A stretch of DNA of 64,000 nt from Candidatus Sulfurimonas marisnigri. GTDB taxonomy: Bacteria > Campylobacterota > Campylobacteria > Campylobacterales > Sulfurimonadaceae. Below, piece by piece: positions 1-6,412 of this stretch (position 1 is the first letter of the stretch; each line of letters begins with the position of its first letter). The notes beneath the pieces are model-generated. The model was not told the DNA's origin and did no database searches. It worked only from the letters and a program-made list of their open reading frames with translations. Both the position numbers and the translations under genes were made by a program. The stretch spans positions 62,001 through 126,000 of the forward strand of contig NZ_CP054493.1 of assembly GCF_015265475.1 (NCBI RefSeq). The letters run 5' to 3'.

Positions 1-717
1 ATCAAAAGATGTTTTTAAATATCCGACGTATAAAGATGGTGCGGAAGCTCCTTGTATAATTGCTTCACCATCTGCATCTTTGTATGATTCGTTCCCGAAC
101 ATTTTTTCATTTTCACCTTGAAGCACCTCTAAACCTGCCATAAGATAAAAAGGTGTTGGAGCAGTCCATTGAAGCTGAGCACCGAGCTCATTTATGCCGT
201 GTGTACCTAAAAATGATTCAAAAACTAGCGGCATATCCCCAAAATCCCAATAGTGATGGTGTTGTGCGTTTTGGTATCCGAAATTTGATAGAAGTTTTCC
301 GCCTCTGGCTCTGAGCCCATTACCAAGAGCTGTACTCGTAAAGTAGGCTTCTTCTATATCTACGCCGTATTGGCTAAAATGCAAAACAGCGTCTACACTA
401 AAGAAAGGGTCGGCATTGCTAGAGAGAATCAACTCAACGTAATTTAGGTTGAATCCCTCTTTTGCATTGTAAGTAGAGTCGGTTTTATCCCCGTCTTTGT
501 GTTCGCCTAAAAGTCCATGGGCAATTCCCGGAAGTCCTAAATGCCCGATTTCATCATTATTTACACTGTTGTCTACGTAAGAGAAATCAACCACGGCTGA
601 AATATCTGGAATATACTTTGATTGGTTAAAAGTTCTTTTTTCTTCTGGCAGTAAAACTGCTACATCTGCGTACATAAATGTTGCACAAAGTGCACTCAAT
701 AGTAATATTTTTTTCAT
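1..717 (-). CDS. Outer-membrane beta-barrel protein, C-terminus cut by the window edge
   Basis: The first 239 residues are visible. They start with a signal peptide (MKKILLLSALCATFMYA) and continue as alternating barrel-like segments rich in Tyr, Phe and Gly with a His cluster (QNAQHHHYWDF). The phrases about a gain in GYQNAQHHHYWDFGDMPLVF and FLGTHG resemble proteins annotated as zinc-regulated TonB-dependent outer-membrane receptors, although no TonB plug is visible. The next gene upstream on the same strand encodes a small His/Cys protein, so a role in metal uptake is possible. The function is inferred; a general porin is the alternative. The reading frame runs off the left edge. Confidence 0.65.
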   Translation of the reverse strand, partial: MKKILLLSALCATFMYADVAVLLPEEKRTFNQSKYIPDISAVVDFSYVDNSVNNDEIGHLGLPGIAHGLLGEHKDGDKTDSTYNAKEGFNLNYVELILSSNADPFFSVDAVLHFSQYGVDIEEAYFTSTALGNGLRARGGKLLSNFGYQNAQHHHYWDFGDMPLVFESFLGTHGINELGAQLQWTAPTPFYLMAGLEVLQGENEKMFGNESYKDADGEAIIQGASAPSLYVGYLKTSFD

Positions 718-773
718 AATTATCCTAACTAAGATTGTATTTTTGTAAAGTTTTTTATTTTATTTTTGGGTAG

Positions 774-1040
774 TTAAGAAGTGAGAGGAGGTGCGCGGCT
801 TTGGTTATGGTTTGTTCTTACATGTAGAGTTGAAACTAGATTGTTTTGTGAAATCTTTTCAAAGTGGAAAATCTCTGTATATTGAGTTTTACTGATAATA
901 TCTGCTGAAACTGAATGGTTATCAACTATGCACACTTCACATGTATAACCATCAGCATGCATAATGTGCTCAATCTCGTGTATTACACTAAATGTTGTTG
1001 CAATAACAAAAAGTATTGATAAAATAACTCTAATTTTCAT
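774..1040 (-). CDS. Small secreted His/Cys-containing protein, possibly metal-linked
   Basis: 88 residues. The N-terminus is a signal-peptide-like hydrophobic stretch (residues 4-19), followed by HEIEHIMHADGYTCEVC with a His pair and a CxxC pair, then further His residues (DNHS, HFEK, HVRTNHN). This pattern recalls the short DUF2946-type proteins found beside metal-uptake receptors; that family link is tentative. It lies 56 bases upstream of the truncated outer-membrane protein in the same direction, so the two probably form one transcript. The AT-rich leader at 1041-1115 contains AATGATAATTA, which resembles a Fur/Zur half-site but is too weak to call. Confidence 0.6.
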   Translation of the reverse strand: MKIRVILSILFVIATTFSVIHEIEHIMHADGYTCEVCIVDNHSVSADIISKTQYTEIFHFEKISQNNLVSTLHVRTNHNQSRAPPLTS

Positions 1041-1115
1041 AAGTTTATTATAGTGGGTGGATGTTTAAATGATAATTACATAATTTTTCTAGTTTTATAA
1101 TACTTTGGTTAAATT

Positions 1116-2726
1116 TTACTTTCCAGCTACCAGTAGAGCCTCTTCATAGTGGAATGATATACGTAAAATATGCCAACTTACCCGCTTAAGCCATCGAACA
1201 CCTTCTAGGTAATCTGTGCCCTCTTGTACATCTATCTCTCCTCGTGCTATTTTTGCTACAATCATTCTCCTGTATGGCTTTAGCTGTTTGTAAAGTGCTG
1301 ACTTACTCATTTGTGCCTGTTTACTCATTTTATGCCACTGCTGCGACATCATAGTTTCTATGATTGATTTAATTGCCAATGTTATGATCTCACGCTCTTT
1401 AGTAAAGTGCTTGTTATATCTAAGTGTTTTTGCTCGATTCTCTTCCTCTTCACATCTCTCATGTAGTCTTTGCATATGATCTAGAGTATGTATCATCGCC
1501 ACCAGCCTTTCCCACTGTACCCCAGACTCACTTTCTAGCGAGATTTTATCAATATAGGTATGTGTTTTATCAAGAGCTTTTTGGAGTTGTACTAAATCAG
1601 CTCTTTTACTCTGTGTATCACCCAATATTGCATTTATATGGCTTAAGAGTGCTATTATTTCTGTATAAACAGTGTTTTGGACAGCGGTTAATGCCATGCT
1701 TGGTTGTTCAAGTAGCTGAGTGTCTAAAGTATTTGTGTATAGTGATTTTTTTTCTGGAATAAGTTTAGTCATAAGAGAAGCAAAATTGTTGGTAAATGGT
1801 AAAATAATCATTAGTCCTAATATATTAAAAGTAGTATGAAAAGCAACAAGTGAGATTTCTGCATTTTCGCTGATTGCAGTTGGAAAAAAGTTCCCAATTA
1901 CCATTGTAAAAGGTGTAATTAAAAATACAGCACCAACAGCCGTTAAAATATTATAAATGACATGTGAAAACCCGGTACGGCGAGCCTCTATAGATTGTCC
2001 AATTGTAGCAAGAGCTGCTGTCACCGTAGTCCCAACATCCATCCCTATTACTAGTGCTGCAGCTTGTTCAAAGTTGATTGTTCCAGCAAAAAGAGCACTT
2101 AGCGCTACTGCTACACCGGCGCTTGAAGCTTGAGTTATAATTGTGAAAATTATTCCAATACTAATAAGTTGCAGTCGTCCAATAAATGTGTCCGATGGGA
2201 GTTGTTCAGGAGTAATAAGGTTTGTAAAACCACTCATACCTTGCTGCATCGTTGCTATACCAATAAAAATTAGTGAGAAGCCAGCTAGTGCATATCCAAA
2301 AGTTGCCAGACGTTTTTTTGCAAAAAGACGTAGCAGTACTCCAATGAAGACAAATAACATCATTATGCTGCTTAGATTTAGTTTAAAACCCAGTAGCACA
2401 ACAATCCATCCTGTAACTGTTGAACCGATATTTGCACCAAAAATTATACCAAGTGATTCAGAATAAGTAATCAGACCGGCTCCAACAAAGCCAACGGCAG
2501 CAGCAGTTGTAGCGCTTGAAGATTGCAGAATTGTAGTTGTAATTGAACCAGTAAGCGCACCGCTAAGAGGAGAGTGTGTAAAACGCATCAGTGCTGAACG
2601 CATCGCAGCACCAGCCAAAATTCTCAGACTATCAGTCATAACAACTATACCCAATAGTAAGAGTCCCAACCCTCCTATAGCTTGAAGAACAGATTCATAA
2701 TTTTCTATCAAGAAGTTTATACTCAT
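1116..2726 (-). CDS. Na+/phosphate symporter family protein with PhoU-like C-terminus
   Basis: 536 residues, inner membrane. Two inverted NptA/YjbB-type membrane repeats are visible, each with the QSS-type motif that lines the substrate site in this family (QSSSAT near residues 68-73 and QASSAG near 199-204). The glycine-rich GANIGSTVTGW and GMDVGTTVTAA segments follow them. Residues from about 340 onward are helical and charged, like a PhoU domain. The family moves phosphate (YjbB exports it; NptA imports it with Na+), and direction cannot be read from sequence. Its start overlaps the stop of the upstream ThpR gene by 4 bases, so the two are probably translationally coupled. Confidence 0.9.
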   Translation of the reverse strand: MSINFLIENYESVLQAIGGLGLLLLGIVVMTDSLRILAGAAMRSALMRFTHSPLSGALTGSITTTILQSSSATTAAAVGFVGAGLITYSESLGIIFGANIGSTVTGWIVVLLGFKLNLSSIMMLFVFIGVLLRLFAKKRLATFGYALAGFSLIFIGIATMQQGMSGFTNLITPEQLPSDTFIGRLQLISIGIIFTIITQASSAGVAVALSALFAGTINFEQAAALVIGMDVGTTVTAALATIGQSIEARRTGFSHVIYNILTAVGAVFLITPFTMVIGNFFPTAISENAEISLVAFHTTFNILGLMIILPFTNNFASLMTKLIPEKKSLYTNTLDTQLLEQPSMALTAVQNTVYTEIIALLSHINAILGDTQSKRADLVQLQKALDKTHTYIDKISLESESGVQWERLVAMIHTLDHMQRLHERCEEEENRAKTLRYNKHFTKEREIITLAIKSIIETMMSQQWHKMSKQAQMSKSALYKQLKPYRRMIVAKIARGEIDVQEGTDYLEGVRWLKRVSWHILRISFHYEEALLVAGK

Positions 2727-3226
2727 AGTTTAAATCTCTTTATACACTTATATTTTGCACCGTCTGAAGAGAGATTGCTATCCATGAGTTGCATAGTAGT
2801 CTCAATCGTTCCAATACTCTTCCCTTCATACTTACTAAGCATATCATTGAAAGCTTTTTTATCTTTCATCTCTTTTATTCGCATCAATGTTACATGTAAA
2901 ATATATGGTTTTATTTGAGGCAGTGAAAAGGAAGAGCAAATGCAAGAGTTAAGTTTCTCAAGTTTAGGGCTTGTAGTTGTGGCATAAAGAATGTTGTTGT
3001 GAGAAAAGTATCCTAAAGATGTAAGCTCTAAAGGTTCAATCTCTTCAATAACTTCTGGCAATCTTTTAAGCAGTTCATTTACACCATATGTATTGCCAAA
3101 AAAACACACCGTTACATGTAGGTTTTCACTATCCACCCAACGTCCTTTTATAATTTCCGAAAAATCAGATTTAAGTGCGTCATAGTCATTAAGTTGCGCT
3201 TTTAGAGCTAAAAATATACGGTTCAT
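2723..3226 (-). CDS. thpR: RNA 2',3'-cyclic phosphodiesterase (2'-5' RNA ligase family)
   Basis: 167 residues from the chosen ATG at 3226. An upstream in-frame ATG at 3274 would add 16 residues, but family members begin MxRIFLAL as here. The two catalytic HxT motifs of the 2H phosphoesterase fold are present as LHVTVCF (His37) and LHVTLMR (His111). The enzyme opens 2',3'-cyclic phosphates on RNA and in vitro joins tRNA halves. The length is normal for ThpR. It sits directly upstream of the phosphate symporter with a 4-base overlap; the functional link is unclear. Confidence 0.88.
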   Translation of the reverse strand: MNRIFLALKAQLNDYDALKSDFSEIIKGRWVDSENLHVTVCFFGNTYGVNELLKRLPEVIEEIEPLELTSLGYFSHNNILYATTTSPKLEKLNSCICSSFSLPQIKPYILHVTLMRIKEMKDKKAFNDMLSKYEGKSIGTIETTMQLMDSNLSSDGAKYKCIKRFKL

Positions 3227-3351
3227 AGCATTGAGTATATCATAGTGGAGTTTAAAATTATTTATAAATTGCAAAATAAAATATTAAATAACATAGTTTA
3301 CTTTAAGCTATAGTGAACTATCATAATGAAATTATATTTAAAGGATATACA

Positions 3352-3498
3352 ATGTTAGATAAGAAACAAGTCAAGAAAATCGTAAAAAAAGAGTTGAAAG
3401 CTATGTTAAAAAAAGAGCTAAAACAAGATGTTAAAAAAGATGTTAAGGGGTTCAAGAAAAAAGATAGGTTAGAGAAAGAGTCTAAGAAAAAGAAGTAA
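3352..3498 (+). CDS. Small lysine-rich protein
   Basis: 48 residues if started at the ATG at 3352, which has AAAGGA eight bases upstream; a longer frame from 3313 lacks a ribosome-binding site. A -10 box (TATAGT, 3309-3314) lies at a suitable distance. The product is almost entirely Lys, Glu, Asp and Leu in heptad-like spacing (KKIVKKELKAMLKKELK), so it probably forms one basic amphipathic helix or coiled coil. I do not recognise a family. It could be a nucleic-acid-binding or ribosome-associated microprotein, but that is only a guess from its charge. Confidence 0.5.
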   Translation: MLDKKQVKKIVKKELKAMLKKELKQDVKKDVKGFKKKDRLEKESKKKK

Positions 3499-3526
3499 CA
3501 TATTTTAATATTTGGTATGGAAATAG

Positions 3527-3570
3527 AGAGTTGAGTTACAACTCTAGAATGACGATTTCTCGCCATTCTA
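3527..3570. repeat. Two adjacent hairpins downstream of the Lys-rich gene
   Basis: AGAGTTG at 3527-3533 pairs perfectly with CAACTCT at 3539-3545. Immediately after, TAGAATG at 3545-3551 pairs with CATTCTA at 3564-3570, with an inner CGA/TCG pair. They lie between the convergent genes ending at 3498 and 3577 and could serve as a bidirectional terminator, although no clear T-run follows. The second hairpin starts and ends TAGA/TCTA, as do the palindromic units at 6269-6377, and may be a degenerate relative. Confidence 0.5.
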
Positions 3571-3576
3571 AGTATA

Positions 3577-3777
3577 CTACTTAGCTAGTTCTTCCAAGGC
3601 TTTTTTTATAGCCAACGGAAGAGGTAACTCTACCTTATCACAATCATCTTCAAGGCAACATCCGCACGTGGTTCCTGCGTCAGTCTCTTCCATAATAGCA
3701 TCTAAGTTATCACCATGTTTTTTAACAGCCTCTTTAATAGCATCATATTCAATTTCATTACATTCGCATACTAACAT
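3577..3777 (-). CDS. Bfd-like [2Fe-2S] protein
   Basis: 66 residues from the ATG at 3777, which has AAGGAG just upstream; an in-frame extension to 3834 lacks support. The pattern CxC (Cys4, Cys6) then about 31 residues then CGCC (Cys38, Cys41), with AGTTCGCC, is the bacterioferritin-associated ferredoxin signature. In characterised systems Bfd reduces ferric iron in bacterioferritin; some relatives donate electrons elsewhere. The gene follows the rubrerythrin gene closely on the same strand, so a role in peroxide defence or iron handling is likely. The Asp/Glu-rich tail after the last cysteine is slightly longer than in short Bfd proteins. Confidence 0.82.
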   Translation of the reverse strand: MLVCECNEIEYDAIKEAVKKHGDNLDAIMEETDAGTTCGCCLEDDCDKVELPLPLAIKKALEELAK

Positions 3778-3788
3778 AATCTTTCTCC

Positions 3789-4286
3789 TTATATTTGAGT
3801 AAAAGTAGAGCCTGGAACTCCACATACTGGACATTTTTCAGGTAGTTCACCCAACTCTATATAACCACATGTAGGGCATAGATAGATATTTACTTCGTCT
3901 AAATCTTTTCCATCTCTTACAGCCTGAAGTGCTTTTTGGTAAAGCTCTGCATGTACTTTTTCAGCCTCAAGCGCATAGCCAAACATCTTTTTTGCTTTAT
4001 GGTTGTCTTTAACTGCTTGTTCATGCATTGGAGGGTACATGTCTTCAAATTCATAAGTCTCTCCGCCAATAGCAGCTTCGAGATTTTCTATGGTTGAACC
4101 AACTTTGTCCATCGCTTTTAAGTGACCCTCGGCATGTATCTTCTCGGCCTCCGCTGTTGTACGAAATAGCTTTGCAATATTTGCAAAACCATCTTTTTGT
4201 GCTTTTTTAGCAAAAGCACTATATTTTTGATACGCTTGGCTCTCTCCGCAAAATGCGGTATCTAAGTTCTCTTCTGTAGTTGGCAT
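3789..4286 (-). CDS. Rubrerythrin
   Basis: 165 residues. The N-terminal ferritin-like four-helix domain carries the paired Glu/His motifs of a diiron site (EENL, GESQAYQKY, EAEKIHAEGH, EAEKVHAELY). A C-terminal rubredoxin domain has CPTC (137-140) and CPVCG (152-156). Rubrerythrins reduce hydrogen peroxide in anaerobes and microaerophiles using electrons passed through the rubredoxin centre. The downstream Bfd-like gene is 11 bases away and probably co-transcribed. An AAAATAATTATTTT palindrome 75 bases upstream is a candidate Fur or PerR operator. Confidence 0.95.
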   Translation of the reverse strand: MPTTEENLDTAFCGESQAYQKYSAFAKKAQKDGFANIAKLFRTTAEAEKIHAEGHLKAMDKVGSTIENLEAAIGGETYEFEDMYPPMHEQAVKDNHKAKKMFGYALEAEKVHAELYQKALQAVRDGKDLDEVNIYLCPTCGYIELGELPEKCPVCGVPGSTFTQI

Positions 4287-4359
4287 AACACTTCCTTAAA
4301 ATAATTTATAAAAAAAAAGAATACTCTTTGAGTTATTGTATCTCTGTTGAACTTAAATG

Positions 4360-4373
4360 AAAATAATTATTTT
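4360..4373. promoter_or_regulatory. AT palindrome upstream of rubrerythrin, candidate Fur/PerR site
   Basis: AAAATAATTATTTT is a perfect 14-base palindrome in the 120-base gap upstream of the rubrerythrin gene. Fur-family operators in Campylobacterota are AT-rich palindromes of this type, and peroxide-defence genes are usual PerR targets. The assignment is inference from sequence shape and gene function; AT-rich DNA gives such palindromes by chance fairly often. Confidence 0.3.
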
Positions 4374-4406
4374 TTATTTTAATGTGTCATCTTTTTCTTG
4401 AGTAAA

Positions 4407-4991
4407 TTAGCTTGCTCTTGCTATAGCTTTTTCAAAAGCATCCAAGTGGCTCAAACTTCCATTTTTTAAGTTTTCGTAAGTATTTACAACATCAGACGGC
4501 ATTCCCTCTGCTGCTTTGTCAAGGTCTTCAATATCTGTAACCTCAATAAGACGACCAACTTTTAGTGCTTCAAGTAAAGAGACTTGGCCAAGCTCAATAC
4601 ACTGATTATACAACTCTTGCATACTGTGAAGTTCAAACTGCCCAACATAATTCTCATCAAGTGATAGGTTTACACTAGATGTGTCAATTCCATAACGCTC
4701 ACAAAGTACCTGTGCAGATAAGATATGCTCTTGTTCTGAAATCTGGATGTTTGCAAAAGTAGTCTCCTGCGTATATATTTTACCTAAAGTCATATAAACA
4801 TCTCTCGCCACTTTTTCTTCTTGAAAAATAAAGAAAAGTGTATCTTTTTGCTCATCAGTCAACTCAATAGTAGTACCACCACCCCGTTTTCTACCACCTG
4901 CCGCAAATGCAGAAGACGCAACAACTACGACACCTACACCTAAACTTCTCATAAATTTTCTACGTGTGAAATCTGTAATTTTAGTTTTCAT
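4407..4991 (-). CDS. Tat-exported ferritin-like DUF2202 protein
   Basis: 194 residues. The N-terminus TRRKFMRSLGVGVVVVASSAFA is a twin-arginine-type signal (RRKFMR), so the protein is probably exported folded. The mature part has the DUF2202 ferritin-like pattern: FIFQEEKVARDVY (EExxxRDxY), then EQEHI and paired Glu residues near LIEVTDIEDL, suggesting a diiron four-helix bundle. Export of a folded metalloprotein suits the Tat route. The biochemical function of DUF2202 is unknown; a role in oxidative stress or metal handling is inferred from fold and from the rubrerythrin gene downstream. The start has AAAGGG nine bases upstream. Confidence 0.8.
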   Translation of the reverse strand: MKTKITDFTRRKFMRSLGVGVVVVASSAFAAGGRKRGGGTTIELTDEQKDTLFFIFQEEKVARDVYMTLGKIYTQETTFANIQISEQEHILSAQVLCERYGIDTSSVNLSLDENYVGQFELHSMQELYNQCIELGQVSLLEALKVGRLIEVTDIEDLDKAAEGMPSDVVNTYENLKNGSLSHLDAFEKAIARAS

Positions 4992-5153
4992 AATACATCC
5001 CTTTTATTTACTGTCATAGTAAGTATAATATAAGAGAGTTAGTTAAGTATAAGCAAGGCGTGAAAGATAATTAATATTGTTTAATTTTATTTTATTTTAA
5101 TATTTATTACCTTATACTTCCTGACGTAGAATTTAAGTGTTGGTATTTTATTG

Positions 5154-5194
5154 TTTACCTTTACCTTTACCTTTACCTTTACCTTTACCTTTAC
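5154..5194 (+). repeat. TTTACC hexanucleotide tandem repeat
   Basis: Six perfect copies of TTTACC occupy 5154-5189, followed by a partial copy TTTAC (5190-5194). The array ends 31 bases before the hsp20 start codon and lies between the likely promoter region and the ribosome-binding site (GAGGAG). It is non-coding, so slippage would change the spacing or leader length in 6-bp steps rather than a reading frame. Confidence 0.9.
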
Positions 5195-5225
5195 TTTCTA
5201 CTAAATTTCTAGTGAGGAGTTAGCT

Positions 5226-5675
5226 ATGCTAATTACAAAATATGACCCGTTCCAAGATTTGAAAGAGATTAATAAAAGATTTTACAATCTTAGCAGTGCG
5301 TTTCCAAAGTTGGATTTAGATTTTGAGTCGTCAATTTCAGGTTTTGTCCCTGTAGTGAATACACGTGAGGGTGAGTTTGCATACCATGTTGACGTGGATC
5401 TTCCCGGTGTAGAAAAAGATGACATAAAAGTGGATGTTGAAGATAATGTATTAAAAATTTCCGGAGAGAGAAATTTTAAAAAAGAGGTAAAAGAGGAAGA
5501 TTATTACAAGGTAGAGACATCATTTGGGAAGTTTCAAAGAAATTTCACTTTGCCAAACAATGTAGATGCTGAAAATATCAGTGCATCATCAAAAGACGGG
5601 GTTCTTGAGGTGATTGTTCCTAAAGTTGATGTCAAAAAAAGTAAAAAAGATATTAAGAAAATAAAAGTAAAATAG
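5226..5675 (+). CDS. Small heat-shock protein, Hsp20 family
   Basis: 149 residues. The alpha-crystallin domain runs from about residue 45 to 140, with the usual VDLPGVEKDDIKVDVEDNVL beta-sandwich signature, the ERNFKKEV loop and the A-x-x-x-x-GVLEV motif (KDGVLEVIVPK). Hsp20 proteins are ATP-independent holdases that bind unfolding proteins in the cytoplasm. GAGGAG precedes the ATG. The next gene, also an Hsp20 protein, starts nine bases after its stop, so the two form an operon. The hexanucleotide repeat upstream may affect expression. Confidence 0.95.
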   Translation: MLITKYDPFQDLKEINKRFYNLSSAFPKLDLDFESSISGFVPVVNTREGEFAYHVDVDLPGVEKDDIKVDVEDNVLKISGERNFKKEVKEEDYYKVETSFGKFQRNFTLPNNVDAENISASSKDGVLEVIVPKVDVKKSKKDIKKIKVK

Positions 5676-5684
5676 GTTTTCATA

Positions 5685-6254
5685 ATGAACTCTATTAATG
5701 ATACTTTAAAAATTATAGGTTCTATACTTATTGTTGTGCTGTTGTGGCAGGGGTACATGATATATGAGCTCAAAAACACTATTGATGGCTCCAGCCACAG
5801 CAAAAGTTCAGTCGCAGTAGAGTTGTTGCAAAGTCCAGGTATTGTCAGGCTCGATCCTTTTAGGGAATTTCAAACAATGCAACAGGAGTTTGACAGGGCT
5901 TTTGGTAGATTCAACTCTTTTTTTGCTAACGATAACTCTTTTAAATTGGCTTTTGAGAACTTCTCATATAAGCCCTTGCTTGACATGTTCTCAAGCGGTG
6001 AAGAGTATGTTATTAAAACTGATATTCCAGGCGTTAAGAAAAGCAATATAGATATAAAAGTGGAAAATAACTTATTGACAATAAAAGCAGAGGTGAGTGA
6101 GTCTAAAGATAGCAACTCTACAAGTTTCATAAGTAAAGAGCGGTATGTGAAAAAGTTTGCGAGAACTATCTCTCTTGCAGATGATGCCGATGTTTCAAAG
6201 ATGAAAAGTGACTACATTGATGGTGTGCTAACTGTTACAATTCCAAAAAAGTAG
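5685..6254 (+). CDS. Membrane-anchored Hsp20-family protein
   Basis: 189 residues. The N-terminus has a single hydrophobic segment (about 9-27, IIGSILIVVLLWQGYMIYEL) with no signal-peptidase site, then a linker with DPFREFQTMQQEFDRAF. A full alpha-crystallin domain follows (about 95-188, with TDIPGVKKSNIDIKVENNLL and DGVLTVTIPKK). The domain would therefore be tethered to the inner membrane, probably on the periplasmic side with the N-terminus inside; topology is inferred. It resembles the preceding Hsp20 gene and probably arose by duplication followed by acquisition of the anchor. Anchored Hsp20 proteins are less usual than soluble ones. Confidence 0.88.
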   Translation: MNSINDTLKIIGSILIVVLLWQGYMIYELKNTIDGSSHSKSSVAVELLQSPGIVRLDPFREFQTMQQEFDRAFGRFNSFFANDNSFKLAFENFSYKPLLDMFSSGEEYVIKTDIPGVKKSNIDIKVENNLLTIKAEVSESKDSNSTSFISKERYVKKFARTISLADDADVSKMKSDYIDGVLTVTIPKK

Positions 6255-6268
6255 GGCACTATTTAAAT

Positions 6269-6377
6269 TAGACCCTGAATCGAGTTCAGGGTGACAAAAG
6301 GCTTAAGCAGGGTGACGAATAGACCGACATCACTGCAAACATAAGCCACCGTCATTCCAAACTTGATTTGGAATCTA
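6269..6377. repeat. Inverted pair of short palindromic units (REPIN-like)
   Basis: Unit 1 (6269-6295) reads TAGA, CCCTGAA, TCGAG, TTCAGGG, TGAC. Unit 2 (6351-6377) is the same design on the other strand: its reverse complement reads TAGA, TTCCAAA, TCAAG, TTTGGAA, TGAC. The flanks and loops are conserved while the 7-bp stems differ but pair perfectly. Between them, GGGTGAC and TAGACC fragments (6310-6325) look like remnants of further units. The array fills the gap between convergent hsp20 and ppsA, a normal position for REP-type sequences. Confidence 0.75.
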
Positions 6378-6412
6378 ATGCATTATAATATATGGCTCTG
6401 CCGTAAAACTAT

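Noticed and set aside
1424-2466. Plus-strand frames opposite the Na/phosphate symporter
   Set aside because: They have no ribosome-binding site or family match and arise from the reverse of a real coding region.
4360-4373. Strong Fur box upstream of rubrerythrin
   Set aside because: The palindrome is only 14 bases and consists entirely of A and T, so it is listed as a weak candidate and not as a finding.
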